Below, piece after piece: positions 17,817 through 26,910 of a stretch of DNA of 64,000 nt. Numbering within the stretch: position 1 is the first letter of the stretch; each line of letters starts with the position of its first letter. The notes below the pieces were generated by a model. It was given only the letters and a program-made list of their open reading frames with translations. It ran no database searches and was not told where the DNA came from. The DNA comes from Daejeonella sp. (GTDB lineage: Bacteria; Bacteroidota; Bacteroidia; Sphingobacteriales; Sphingobacteriaceae): contig NZ_JAFEIG010000005.1 in NCBI RefSeq assembly GCF_017495225.1, forward strand, positions 1-64,000, in the 5' to 3' direction. The position numbers were made by a program, and so were the translations under genes.

Positions 17817-18815
17817 TTAAGCCTTTATTTTTGAACGTTCCACCGATTTAATTAGTTCGGCTGTCACTTGATCCGAGCTCACATTTTCTGCTTCAGCTTT
17901 AAAATTAACGAGTATTCGGTGTCTTAATACCGGATAAGCCATGCTATGCAAATCTTCCATAACAACAGCAAAACGGCCTTTTAGCAAGGCTCTTGCCTTG
18001 GCTGTTAATATTAATGCTTGCCCTGCTCGTGGTCCCGCGCCCCAGCGTACCCATTCTTTAACATATTCTATGTTGGTGGTATCAGGACGTGTGGCACGAA
18101 TAAAATTGCTGACATATTCCACCAAATCTTCGCTAATACTTACCTCTCTAACGAGTGATTGGATCTGTAATATATCTTCACCGCTCAAAACGGGTGTTAT
18201 TTCTGCTTTTTTAGAACCAGTAGTATTATTTAATATTCCAAATTCTTCTTGTGCTGTAGGATAGCCTATTTTTACAAAAAGTAGGAATCGATCGAGTTGT
18301 GCTTCAGGTAGGGGATAGGTTCCTGCCTGCTCAATTGGATTTTGGGTTGCAAGTATAAAAAACGGACGATCAAGAGGGTATGTTTGTCCGCCATAAGTTA
18401 CCTCAAACTCCTGCATGGCCTCAAGTAACGCTGCTTGAGTCTTTGGTGGGGTACGATTTATCTCATCCGCAAGAATGATATTTGCAAAAATTGGTCCTTT
18501 ATTAAATTTAAAAAACCTTTTTCCTGTACTATGATCTTCTTCTAAAATTTCGGTTCCAATGATATCGGTAGGCATCAAATCGGGTGTAAATTGAATCCTA
18601 CGGAAAGAAAGATGCATGGCTTGCGATAAGCTCTTTACCATCAATGTTTTTGCAAGTCCCGGAACCCCCTCCAACAGACAATGCCCACCAGCCATTAAAG
18701 CGATGATCATTTCTTCCAATACTTGATCCTGTCCAACAATAACTTTTTGAATTTCCTGCTTTAAATGAGGTAGTTTTGAAATTATTGCCTTGATCTTGCT
18801 TTCTGACATTTCCAT
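17817..18815 (-). CDS. MoxR-type AAA+ ATPase
   Basis: A MoxR-family AAA+ ATPase of about 330 residues. It has Walker A (GGHCLLEGVPGLAKT), Walker B (IILADEINRTPPKTQ), sensor 1 (ATQNPIEQ) and a C-terminal lid with RPDT and WGAGPRAGQ. I use the ATG at 18815 (MEMSESK); 18809 is an equally good start, and the in-frame upstream extension encodes a hydrophobic stretch not expected in this family. It is the first gene of the minus-strand array. MoxR proteins act as chaperone-like remodelers for the membrane/DUF58 proteins encoded beside them. Confidence 0.92.
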   Translation of the reverse strand: MEMSESKIKAIISKLPHLKQEIQKVIVGQDQVLEEMIIALMAGGHCLLEGVPGLAKTLMVKSLSQAMHLSFRRIQFTPDLMPTDIIGTEILEEDHSTGKRFFKFNKGPIFANIILADEINRTPPKTQAALLEAMQEFEVTYGGQTYPLDRPFFILATQNPIEQAGTYPLPEAQLDRFLLFVKIGYPTAQEEFGILNNTTGSKKAEITPVLSGEDILQIQSLVREVSISEDLVEYVSNFIRATRPDTTNIEYVKEWVRWGAGPRAGQALILTAKARALLKGRFAVVMEDLHSMAYPVLRHRILVNFKAEAENVSSDQVTAELIKSVERSKIKA

Positions 18816-18950
18816 TTCGTATAATTGAATAAATAAAGCGAAAATTAGGAATATTTTGGCGGATTGTAGAGATATGTGTTTTTCCAACCGTATTTTTACA
18901 CAAAAAGCTTTCTAAATTGTTTTTTGGGAAGAATATTAAAGATTTTGTTG

Positions 18951-19577
18951 ATGAACGTTATTTCTAAGTTCACATTTGCGAGAATTAAATACCGCTCAGG
19001 AAACTGGGACACGGATCAACGTATGCCTTCCAATTTGCTGAACTCTCTAGTAGAATATACCACAATTCCGATTAATTATGAAGAAAAAGTTGTAGATCTT
19101 GCTAGTAATGAGATATTTATGTATCCGTTTACTTATCTCAGCGGACATAAATTGGTTCAATTCAATCAGCAGGAGAAGGTCAATTTTAAAAAATACGTTG
19201 AAAATGGGGGCTTTGTGTTTGTAGATGATTGTAATCATGATATCGACGGACTCTTCGCTAAATCGTTTGAGGCGCAAATGAGCTCACTTTTTGGTCCCAC
19301 AGCCTTAAAAAAGATTCCGAACAATCATGAAATTTATCGATCTTTTTTTGAATTTGAAAAGGGTCCGCCTACCACTTCTTTTGAACTAAATGGCTGGGGC
19401 GATGATTTAGTTCACGATTACCTTAAAGCAGTGGAGTTTAACGGCCGAATTGGTGTTTTATACAGCAATAAGGATTATGGATGTGAGTGGGATTATGATT
19501 TTAGAAATAAACGCTTTTATGCTGAAGATAATACCAAATTCGGGGTCAATATTATTGTGTATGCGATGGGAGTGTGA
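18951..19577 (+). CDS. DUF4159 domain protein
   Basis: A 208-residue protein, taking the ATG at 18951 (MNVISKF). The upstream in-frame extension to 18876 would run into the moxR 5' region and has no support. DUF4159 features seen: FARIKYRSGNWDTDQ near the start, YPFTYLSGHK and the GGFVFVDDCNHDIDG segment with clustered acidic residues, and NIIVYAMG at the end. DUF4159 genes often accompany moxR/DUF58/BatA loci, and this one is divergent from moxR with only 135 bases between, so a shared control region is likely. No signal peptide is evident. Molecular function unknown. Confidence 0.8.
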   Translation: MNVISKFTFARIKYRSGNWDTDQRMPSNLLNSLVEYTTIPINYEEKVVDLASNEIFMYPFTYLSGHKLVQFNQQEKVNFKKYVENGGFVFVDDCNHDIDGLFAKSFEAQMSSLFGPTALKKIPNNHEIYRSFFEFEKGPPTTSFELNGWGDDLVHDYLKAVEFNGRIGVLYSNKDYGCEWDYDFRNKRFYAEDNTKFGVNIIVYAMGV

Positions 19578-19677
19578 AATATTTTCACTGTATTTATTTG
19601 ATTATCAGGATATTGTATTTAATTGTATCGCTTTTTAGCCTTACAAAAATTTGACAATAGATAAGCATCATATTATG

Positions 19678-19685
19678 TATTTTTG
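19678..19685 (+). promoter_or_regulatory. -7 box of the ispG promoter
   Basis: TATTTTTG matches TAnnTTTG and lies 20 bases before the ispG ATG. A TTG occurs at 19651-19653, somewhat farther upstream than usual, so the -33 element is uncertain. Confidence 0.45.
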
Positions 19686-19705
19686 TAAAATTTTGATCCT
19701 TTTTA

Positions 19706-21823
19706 ATGATAAAGAAGCCATTTGATGCTCTAAACGGCAAGTATTGTAACTCTTTGGATACTTATTCTAGGTTTGTAACTCGGGAAGTATTGATTGGAAA
19801 TATTGCGATGGGTGCGCACAATCCGATAAGAATTCAAAGTATGACTACAACTGATACCATGGATACCCTTGGCACGGTTGAGCAGACTATCCGAATGGTG
19901 GATTCTGGATGTGAGTTAGTTAGAATAACTGCACCTAGTATTAAGGAAGCTAAAAATTTAGCTTTAATTAAAAAGGAATTAGTTGCCCGTGGATATCAAG
20001 TCCCATTAATTGCAGACATACATTTTACACCTAATGCAGCTGAAGAAGCAGCTAGGATTGTAGAAAAGGTCCGAATTAATCCTGGGAATTACGCAGATAA
20101 AAAGCGTTTTGAAAATTTTGAGTATACCGATTCTGAGTATCAAGCTGAGCTAGAGAGAATTTACAAAAAATTCACCCCTCTTGTTAAAGTTTGTAAGGAA
20201 TATGGTACTGCCATGCGAATTGGTACCAATCATGGTTCACTTTCTGATCGAATTATGAGCCACTATGGCGATACTCCTCGTGGGATGGTAGAATCCGCCA
20301 TGGAGTTTATGCGCATGTGTGAGGATTTAAATTATTATAATCTCGTAATTTCAATGAAATCGAGTAATCCTCAAGTGATGGTTCAGGCTTATCGATTACT
20401 AGTTGAAACTATGGTAAAGGAGGGAATGAATTATCCTTTACATTTAGGTGTAACCGAAGCTGGTGATGGAGAGGATGGAAGAATTAAGTCGGCAGTAGGT
20501 ATTGGTGCCCTTTTGGAAGATGGTTTAGGTGATACCATTCGTGTTTCACTTACAGAAGATCCTGAATTTGAAGCTCCTGTGGCTTCTGCATTGGCAGATA
20601 GGTATAAGGTGAGGCAGTTGTCAGTTGGAGGTTCTCAGTTGTCAGTTGACGGTTCTCAGTTGGCAGTTGGCAGTCAAAAAGTTGACAGTTCTCAGTTGAC
20701 AGTTGGCAGTCAATCAGTTGGTAATAAATCAGTTGACAGTTATCAGTTATCAGTTGGCATTGATGGAAATAGTTTGGGGGCAAATCATAATCCCTATGAG
20801 TATCAGAAGCGTCAATCAGCAGAGCTAAATACCTTTATTGGCGGTCATCAAGTACCTCGAGTAGTAATTGATATTTCAGGTAAAAATTTAAAAGATCCAG
20901 CGGTTTTAGGTGATGTAGGATATATCTATTCATCACTGCTTGATAAATACAATATGGCTGAGCAATCATGCGATTTTGTTTATTTAGCCGATCAATTACC
21001 TTCTTTTAGCTTCCCTGGTAATTTAAAGCAACTTTATAATTATTCAACTTGGAAGACGCTTGCCAATAAAAGTAATTGTCATCCATTTTACACTTTGGAA
21101 GAGTTTATATCATCAAAAGATCATGATGCTGCATTGAACTTAGTTTCAATAAGCAATCAAGATATTGATTCTGAGTTATTTAAGGATTTACCTCTCGATG
21201 ATACCTTAGTTTTTGTTTTAGAAACTGACGCGCTATGTGGTTTGCAGGATCAGCGTAATGCCTTCTTCAAATTAATCGAAATGGGTCTTGATGTTCCAGT
21301 AATTATCAAGCGAAAATATTCCTTAAATGATCAAAAATCGGTTCTCTTACCTCAAGAATCTGATTTTCAATTATATGCTGCCACTGATTTCGGAGGTTTA
21401 TTATTGGATGGTTTTGGTGATGGAATTTGGGCAGAAGCATCAGATATTCCGACAAAAAATATTCTTTCTACCTCTTTTGGTATTTTGCAGGCTACGCGTT
21501 CTAGAATTTCAAAAACCGAATATATTTCTTGTCCGAGTTGCGGTCGCACCCTCTTCGATTTACAGATTACTACTCAAATGATTCGTAGCCGTACAGATCA
21601 TCTTAAAGGCTTAAAAATTGGAATCATGGGCTGCATTGTGAACGGTCCCGGAGAGATGGCAGATGCTGATTATGGTTATGTAGGTACGGGACCGGGTAAA
21701 ATAACCCTGTATCGTGGTAAGGAAGTTGTGAAAAAGAATGTTGATTCTGATAATGCTTTAGATGAGTTAATTGGGATTATCCGTGAAGATGGGAATTGGA
21801 TAGAGCCAGAAATAATTAGCTAA
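19706..21823 (+). CDS. ispG: 4-hydroxy-3-methylbut-2-enyl diphosphate synthase (IspG/GcpE), long form with repeat insert
   Basis: Catalyses the step from MEcPP to HMBPP in the MEP isoprenoid pathway, using a [4Fe-4S] cluster. The N-terminal TIM barrel (about 20-295: IRIQSMTTTDTMDT, PLIADIHFTP, LGVTEAGDGEDG) is followed by the extra central domain of the plant/Bacteroidetes form. The C-terminal reductase-like domain carries cluster ligands in SCPSCGRT (about 608) and MGCIVNGPGEM (about 642). At 705 residues it is longer than the roughly 610-670 typical of relatives. The excess is residues 304-351, a Ser/Gln/Leu/Val repeat encoded by a heptanucleotide tract just after the TIM barrel. The frame is intact. 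The 3' end overlaps the convergent hydrolase gene by 8 bases. Confidence 0.95.
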   Translation: MIKKPFDALNGKYCNSLDTYSRFVTREVLIGNIAMGAHNPIRIQSMTTTDTMDTLGTVEQTIRMVDSGCELVRITAPSIKEAKNLALIKKELVARGYQVPLIADIHFTPNAAEEAARIVEKVRINPGNYADKKRFENFEYTDSEYQAELERIYKKFTPLVKVCKEYGTAMRIGTNHGSLSDRIMSHYGDTPRGMVESAMEFMRMCEDLNYYNLVISMKSSNPQVMVQAYRLLVETMVKEGMNYPLHLGVTEAGDGEDGRIKSAVGIGALLEDGLGDTIRVSLTEDPEFEAPVASALADRYKVRQLSVGGSQLSVDGSQLAVGSQKVDSSQLTVGSQSVGNKSVDSYQLSVGIDGNSLGANHNPYEYQKRQSAELNTFIGGHQVPRVVIDISGKNLKDPAVLGDVGYIYSSLLDKYNMAEQSCDFVYLADQLPSFSFPGNLKQLYNYSTWKTLANKSNCHPFYTLEEFISSKDHDAALNLVSISNQDIDSELFKDLPLDDTLVFVLETDALCGLQDQRNAFFKLIEMGLDVPVIIKRKYSLNDQKSVLLPQESDFQLYAATDFGGLLLDGFGDGIWAEASDIPTKNILSTSFGILQATRSRISKTEYISCPSCGRTLFDLQITTQMIRSRTDHLKGLKIGIMGCIVNGPGEMADADYGYVGTGPGKITLYRGKEVVKKNVDSDNALDELIGIIREDGNWIEPEIIS
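20615..20757 (+). repeat. CAGTTRT heptanucleotide tract in frame inside ispG
   Basis: About twenty 7-nt units (CAGTTGT, CAGTTGG, CAGTTGA, CAGTTAT, AGGTTCT, CGGTTCT) run in series with a few interruptions. Because 7 is not a multiple of 3, three units encode a 7-residue period: QLSVGGS, QLSVDGS, QLAVGS and so on. The same units make up intergenic tracts at 26.9 kb, 41.5 kb and elsewhere. Total length keeps the ispG frame. Confidence 0.9.
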
Positions 21824-22649
21824 TTTTTAGAAATTCCACGCTTTTTTCGCATACCAAATGAAGCTCAAGGGATAATTCATCTTTTGTGAAAGGATGTGAG
21901 ACACCAAAAACGTGGTTTGCATAAGGAACAGTAAATAATTCTGCTTGCGGACAATTTTCATTGAGTTTTAAGGCCTCATCAAGAGAAACATTAATATCTT
22001 GATCTCCGTGAATAATGAGCCAAGGCTTATGAATTTGTTGAGCTGCGAGTAATATATCGTATGCTTTTACATTTTTTTCTAAATCGTGTAAAAGGTCGAT
22101 TTTTAGGGGAGTGTACTGTTTTGTGCGTGTATTAAAACTAAAAATAACACCCTTGCTTCGCCACTCTTTTTCATCTTCTTTTTTCCAGAGACTTCTAAAA
22201 TCAGAGATTGCAGCCCAAGTTATCAGTTTGTTGATACGAGTGTCTTTAGCAGTCTGAATGATCGATGTTCCGCCACCTCGACTATGTCCGATAAGGTATA
22301 ATTTTTCTGATTTAGGAAAGTCTTTGCCACTTTTTGCAAATGAAATTACTTGGTCTAAATCAAAAAATTCTTTACTAAATGTATTGTCGCCAAAGGCACC
22401 AAGATCAGTGAATTCTGTTGGTTTTTCGGGACTTGTACCATTATGTGAAAAATTGAATTTTAGAAATCTGAATCCTTGTTTTACAAAGTATTCTGCAACA
22501 AGATTGTAGGCTCCCCAATCTTTAAAACCTTTAAAACCATGTACAAATAATACAATGGGCCGATCTTCTTGACCATTTTTAAAATGAAGATCCATTAAAA
22601 TGGGTCTTCCTTCTGCTCCTTCAATAGTGAATGATTGACGGATAATCAT
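21816..22649 (-). CDS. Alpha/beta hydrolase (dienelactone hydrolase/acyl-esterase type)
   Basis: A 277-residue protein from the ATG at 22649 (MIIRQSF). The fold is shown by PIVLFVHGFKGFKDWGAYN (oxyanion-hole HG), the nucleophile elbow LIGHSRGGG (Ser near residue 123), an acid in IIHGDQDINVS and the catalytic His in YANHVFG. No signal peptide, so cytoplasmic. It is monocistronic and convergent with ispG, overlapping its stop region. Substrate unknown. Confidence 0.85.
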   Translation of the reverse strand: MIIRQSFTIEGAEGRPILMDLHFKNGQEDRPIVLFVHGFKGFKDWGAYNLVAEYFVKQGFRFLKFNFSHNGTSPEKPTEFTDLGAFGDNTFSKEFFDLDQVISFAKSGKDFPKSEKLYLIGHSRGGGTSIIQTAKDTRINKLITWAAISDFRSLWKKEDEKEWRSKGVIFSFNTRTKQYTPLKIDLLHDLEKNVKAYDILLAAQQIHKPWLIIHGDQDINVSLDEALKLNENCPQAELFTVPYANHVFGVSHPFTKDELSLELHLVCEKSVEFLKIS

Positions 22650-22971
22650 AATATAATTAATTTTAATATCTATTTGGCGATAAACACCATATTCAATCAA
22701 ACTCTTTTGAAATGAACATTACAATATATGAAAATTAAGCTATTTTCCAAACTTTATTGGATGTTTTGTAACAAATTCGGCCCAATTTGATCTATTTCTA
22801 TTAAATTTTATTTATTGGGATTATTTACGTTTTATCAAGATTTTTTTCAAAAAAACATCCCGAATTAATATATTTCGAGGTTATTTTACAGCTTATTGTC
22901 ATATCTTGTTTATAATCTTTCTAAACGCTTGTGTTTACATAGGTATGACATATTGAAAAACCCTTATTTAT
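22650..22971. other. Divergent spacer between hydrolase and hemA
   Basis: AT-rich, no open reading frame or RNA gene that I can support. Apart from the hemA -7 box at its right end, I see no repeats or hairpins. Confidence 0.6.
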
Positions 22972-22979
22972 TACATTTG
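22972..22979 (+). promoter_or_regulatory. -7 box of the hem operon promoter
   Basis: TACATTTG matches TAnnTTTG, with a TTG at 22953-22955 (16-bp spacing, slightly short). It lies 30 bases before the hemA start and would drive the whole hem operon. Confidence 0.55.
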
Positions 22980-23009
22980 TTTCGGTTTTAAAAAATAGGA
23001 TTACACAAC

Positions 23010-24236
23010 TTGAAGTATTTAAAAGTCATTGCCTTTACGCATAAACAAATCGACCTAAAGGATTTAGGTAAATTTGTTATTTGCAACGAGTCATTGGAAA
23101 GTAGTTTAGAAAGTGTTAGACAGAAGTTTGGCATTCCTGAAATATTTTACATTGGGACTTGCAATCGCGTAGAGTTTGTTTTTACTGCTGAGCAAAATCT
23201 AACACATGAATTTGTAAAGGATTTTATTCAGGCTTTAAACTTGCCCATTTCTGAAGAGCAGGCTCATAATTTTTCTGAGCAAGTTTCAATTTATGAAGAT
23301 GAGGATGCATTAAATCATCTTCTTAGGATTTCATGTTCACTAGAGAGTTTAGTAGTTGGTGAAAAGGAAATTCTTGCCCAAGTACGTAAGGCTTATGATA
23401 CTTGCCGTGTTGCAGGCTTTACCGGCGATTACATGCGTCTTATAATGAACCGTGTTGTTAAAACATCCAAAGAAGTTTATACCAACACCGCTATTGCTCG
23501 CAAACCTATTTCAGTGGTTTCTTTAGCTTACAGAAAATTGCGAGAGCTTAAAATGTGTACTAATTCTCGAATTTTGATTATCGGTGCCGGCGAGACAAAT
23601 AAAAATCTTTCTAAATATCTACAAAAGCATAAATATTCAAACTTTACAATTTTTAATCGCTCGATTGAAAATGCACGTGTTCTTGCTGATGAATTGGGTG
23701 GTGTAGCTTATGGTTTAGATGCATTAAAAACGTTTAAAAACGGATTTGATGTTATTATTACTTGTACAAGTGCTACAGAACCTATAATTACCAATGAAAT
23801 TTATAAGTCACTTCTTAATGGAGATGAATCTAGAAAAGTGATTGTTGATTTAGCTGTTCCAAATGATACAAGTCCGGAAGTGCTTCAAAACAACCCTGTT
23901 ACCTTCATCGAAGTCCATAGTCTGCAGGAAATAGCCAACAGCAATTTAAAGGAGCGTTATGAGGAACTTATTTTTGCTGAGCGTATTATTGAAGAGAACA
24001 TTCAAGATTTCAAACCTGTTTTAAAGCAACGCCGGGTTGAGATTGCCATGAAAGAGGTGCCAGAAAAAATCAAAGAAATCAGGAATGCTGCTGTAAACGG
24101 TATTTTTGCTCAAGAAATTGAAAATATGGATCAACAATCGCGCGAAGTATTAGAGCGAGTGATGAATTATATGGAAAAGAAATATATCAGCCTTCCAATG
24201 ATTATGGCAAAGGATATATTGATAAATAACAGTTGA
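23010..24236 (+). CDS. hemA: Glutamyl-tRNA reductase
   Basis: First committed enzyme of the C5 tetrapyrrole route: reduces glutamyl-tRNA to glutamate-1-semialdehyde with NADPH. 408 residues, begins at a TTG codon (TTG AAG TAT), the only start consistent with the family N-terminus MKYLKVIAFTHK. The thioester cysteine is Cys51 in GTCNRVE. Then come the conserved LLRISCSLESLVVGEKEILAQV region (split here as SLESLVVGE and ILAQVRKAY), the NADPH-binding ILIIGAGETN, and the C-terminal dimerisation helix. It leads the heme operon, 69 bases before hemCD. Confidence 0.95.
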   Translation: MKYLKVIAFTHKQIDLKDLGKFVICNESLESSLESVRQKFGIPEIFYIGTCNRVEFVFTAEQNLTHEFVKDFIQALNLPISEEQAHNFSEQVSIYEDEDALNHLLRISCSLESLVVGEKEILAQVRKAYDTCRVAGFTGDYMRLIMNRVVKTSKEVYTNTAIARKPISVVSLAYRKLRELKMCTNSRILIIGAGETNKNLSKYLQKHKYSNFTIFNRSIENARVLADELGGVAYGLDALKTFKNGFDVIITCTSATEPIITNEIYKSLLNGDESRKVIVDLAVPNDTSPEVLQNNPVTFIEVHSLQEIANSNLKERYEELIFAERIIEENIQDFKPVLKQRRVEIAMKEVPEKIKEIRNAAVNGIFAQEIENMDQQSREVLERVMNYMEKKYISLPMIMAKDILINNS

Positions 24237-24305
24237 TTTCCTGCTTATCCCAATGATTTTGGCTATTTTTGGCCTTCAAAAAACGAGTCAATACAATTTA
24301 ATGCC

Positions 24306-25916
24306 ATGTCTGATCATTTAACAGAAGATAAAGAAAAGTCTAAAATAATTATTGGTACCCGAGGGAGTGAGCTCGCATTATGGCAAGCTAATTACGTTAA
24401 GGATCTTTTGTCTAACATCGGACTTGATTCGGAGTTAAAAATCATTAAAACTCAAGGCGATAAAATTCTTAACTTAAGTTTTGATAAGCTTGAAGGCAAA
24501 GGCTTTTTTACAAAAGAACTTGAAGAGGAGCTTTTAAATGGGACTATCGATCTTGCTGTTCATTCTCATAAAGATTTACCGACTAATCATCCTGAAGGTT
24601 TAATTATAGCTGCAGTTTCTGAGCGTGAAGATCCTGCTGAGCTTCTTTTAATCTTGAAGGATTGTGTTGATGTTCAGCATAAATTATCTTTGAAATTTGG
24701 GGCTATGGTTGGTACATCGTCTAACAGACGAAAGGCACAGCTTTTGGCAGTTCGCCCAGATCTTGAAATTGAAGAGCTTCGTGGGAATGTGATTACAAGA
24801 ATCCAGAAGTTAAGGGATGAAAAATATGATGCTATCATGCTTGCTAAGGCAGGTGTTTTGCGCTTAGGGCTCGATTTAAGTGAATTTTATGTCGAGGAGT
24901 TGGAGCCTAATGAATTGATTCCTGCGCCTGCTCAAGGTGTTTTGGCTTATCAAATTCGTGAAAGCGATACCGCTCTTTTTGAAAAGCTTCAAGCCATTAA
25001 TAATAAGGATATTGCAGAGCAAATTGGTATCGAAAGGAAAGTGTTGAACCTATTTGAGGGTGGCTGTCAAATGCCTTTGGGATGTTATTGCCGTAAGGAT
25101 GGTAATACGTTTCAAATCTGGACTTCCAAGGCGGATGATGGTGATGATTTTCCGGATAGACTTTTCACTGAATCTCAAACATCTGAAGGAATTGCTGAAA
25201 AGATTGTTGCAAAATTTGCTCCTAATCGGGAATTTCCCAAAAATATATTTATTACCCGCGAACTTTCTGAATCAAGCTACCTAAAACACTCCATGGCTAA
25301 GCATGGCGTTGAAGTGGAGGGGCGCTCTTTAATTCGGACTTTCCCATCGATTAATAAATTGGATTCATTTATTTTTAGAAATATAGATTGGGTTTTCTTC
25401 AGTAGTAAGAATGCGATTGAGTATTTCTTCAAATTAGAGCCCCAACTTCCTAAAAAAGTCAAATTTGGAGTCTTGGGTAGAGCTTCCGAGGATGCACTAC
25501 GTCTCCATGGTAAAAAAGCCGATTTTAATGGTGAAGAGGAGGGTATTGATACAAGCGATATCGCTAAAGAATTTGCTAAACTTGCCAATGGTAAAAATGT
25601 TCTTTTCCCAAGTGCAAAAGGCTCTTTAAAGACTATTCAAAAGGAATTATCTGCTGATACTAAAATACTTGAATTGACTGTTTATGAGACTGTTAGCGCA
25701 GATGATGTTGAAAAATCTAATGCTGAAGTCTTGATTTTTACAAGTCCCTCAAACGTAGATTCCTATTTTGCCAAGAACTTGCTTGAGCCTGATCAAAAGG
25801 TAATTTGTATTGGTAAAACAACAGGGCAGAAATTTGATGAAATGGGTGTTAAATATACTTTGCCATTTTCGCCTGATGAAATAGGCTTGGCAGAGGCCGT
25901 ATTTGCGCTCGACTAA
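24306..25916 (+). CDS. hemC: Fused hydroxymethylbilane synthase / uroporphyrinogen-III synthase
   Basis: A 536-residue bifunctional protein. Residues about 14-310 are porphobilinogen deaminase (GTRGSELALWQ, VAVHSHKDLPT-type VHSHKDLP, GTSSNRRKAQL, and Cys254 in GGCQMPLG that carries the dipyrromethane cofactor). Residues about 315-535 are HemD (IFITRELSES, VFFSSKNAIEYF, VLIFTSPSNVDSYF, CIGKTTGQKF). The fusion would convert porphobilinogen to uroporphyrinogen III in one polypeptide, avoiding release of the unstable bilane. A TATTTTTG box at 24264-24271 may give a second promoter inside the operon. hemB follows 13 bases later. Confidence 0.93.
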   Translation: MSDHLTEDKEKSKIIIGTRGSELALWQANYVKDLLSNIGLDSELKIIKTQGDKILNLSFDKLEGKGFFTKELEEELLNGTIDLAVHSHKDLPTNHPEGLIIAAVSEREDPAELLLILKDCVDVQHKLSLKFGAMVGTSSNRRKAQLLAVRPDLEIEELRGNVITRIQKLRDEKYDAIMLAKAGVLRLGLDLSEFYVEELEPNELIPAPAQGVLAYQIRESDTALFEKLQAINNKDIAEQIGIERKVLNLFEGGCQMPLGCYCRKDGNTFQIWTSKADDGDDFPDRLFTESQTSEGIAEKIVAKFAPNREFPKNIFITRELSESSYLKHSMAKHGVEVEGRSLIRTFPSINKLDSFIFRNIDWVFFSSKNAIEYFFKLEPQLPKKVKFGVLGRASEDALRLHGKKADFNGEEEGIDTSDIAKEFAKLANGKNVLFPSAKGSLKTIQKELSADTKILELTVYETVSADDVEKSNAEVLIFTSPSNVDSYFAKNLLEPDQKVICIGKTTGQKFDEMGVKYTLPFSPDEIGLAEAVFALD

Positions 25917-25929
25917 TTTAAAATATAGC

Positions 25930-26907
25930 ATGGATAATATGTTAATTCGCCCTAGGAGACTAAGAAAAACGCCGATTTTGCGCGAGATGGTTGCAGAAAC
26001 CAGATTGTCGAAGGATATGTTCATTTATCCTTATTTTGTTGTTCCTGGCAAAAATGTGGTTCATGGTATTGATGCAATGCCTGGAATTAATCATTTTTCA
26101 GTTGATACACTTTTGAAGGATGTTGAGAAATCCTTGAAAGTGGGACTAAACAAAGTATTGCTTTTTGGTGTTGGTGAAGAAAAGACGGAGGATGCCAGCT
26201 CTTCTTTCGATAAAAATTCGATCGTAGCAAACGCGGTGCGTGGATTAAAAAAGGCTTTCGCAGACGATATTTACATAGTTACTGATGTGTGTACTTGTGC
26301 ATACACTACGCACGGTCATTGTGGGATACTTCACGACAATTATGTACAGAATGATCAAACTGTTGATATTTTAGCACAAATGGCCTTGGCGCATGCTCAG
26401 GCAGGTGCTGATATGGTTGCTCCTTCGGATATGATGGATGGACGAATTCGTGGGATGCGTGAAAAATTGGACCAGCATGGCTTTGTAAACACTGCCATTA
26501 TGAGTTATAGCATAAAATTTGCTTCAGCTTATTATGGTCCTTTTAGAGAAGCTGCCGATTCAGCTCCAGGCAAGGGCGATAGAAAGGCCTATCAGATGGA
26601 TTTTAGAAATCCTCGTGAAACGATGCGCGAATCTGCTCTTGATGAGCAGGAAGGCGCTGATATTCTGATGGTTAAGCCAGCATTAGCCTATTTAGACGTT
26701 ATTCAAAATTTAAGAGCTAGCACCAATTTACCAGTTGCTTGTTATAATGTTTCAGGCGAATATTCGATGGTTAAAGCAGCAGCAGCAAATAATTGGATTG
26801 ATGAGCAGAAAGTAGTCATGGAAAATATGTATGCCTTTACTAGAGCAGGAGCTAATATTATAATTACTTATCATGCTAGAGAAATTTTGGAGAAAAACTG
26901 GATGTAA
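25930..26907 (+). CDS. hemB: Delta-aminolevulinic acid dehydratase (porphobilinogen synthase)
   Basis: Condenses two 5-aminolevulinate molecules to porphobilinogen. 325 residues from the ATG at 25930; an in-frame GTG/ATG region further upstream overlaps the hemCD stop and is less likely. The metal-site motif DVCTCAYTTHGHCG keeps three cysteines, so it is the zinc-dependent type. Schiff-base lysines lie in YSIKFASAYYGPFR and LMVKPALAYLD. It is third in the hem operon. A heptanucleotide tract separates it from hemL. Confidence 0.95.
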   Translation: MDNMLIRPRRLRKTPILREMVAETRLSKDMFIYPYFVVPGKNVVHGIDAMPGINHFSVDTLLKDVEKSLKVGLNKVLLFGVGEEKTEDASSSFDKNSIVANAVRGLKKAFADDIYIVTDVCTCAYTTHGHCGILHDNYVQNDQTVDILAQMALAHAQAGADMVAPSDMMDGRIRGMREKLDQHGFVNTAIMSYSIKFASAYYGPFREAADSAPGKGDRKAYQMDFRNPRETMRESALDEQEGADILMVKPALAYLDVIQNLRASTNLPVACYNVSGEYSMVKAAAANNWIDEQKVVMENMYAFTRAGANIIITYHAREILEKNWM

Positions 26908-26910
26908 GTG

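Noticed and set aside
18816..18887. Longer start for MoxR adding a hydrophobic N-terminus
   Set aside because: MoxR proteins are soluble and begin just before the conserved helix. The starts at 18815 and 18809 fit the family.
20550..20783. Minus-strand reading frame across the ispG repeat (77 codons)
   Set aside because: It is the shadow of the heptamer tract inside a conserved plus-strand gene and resembles no protein.
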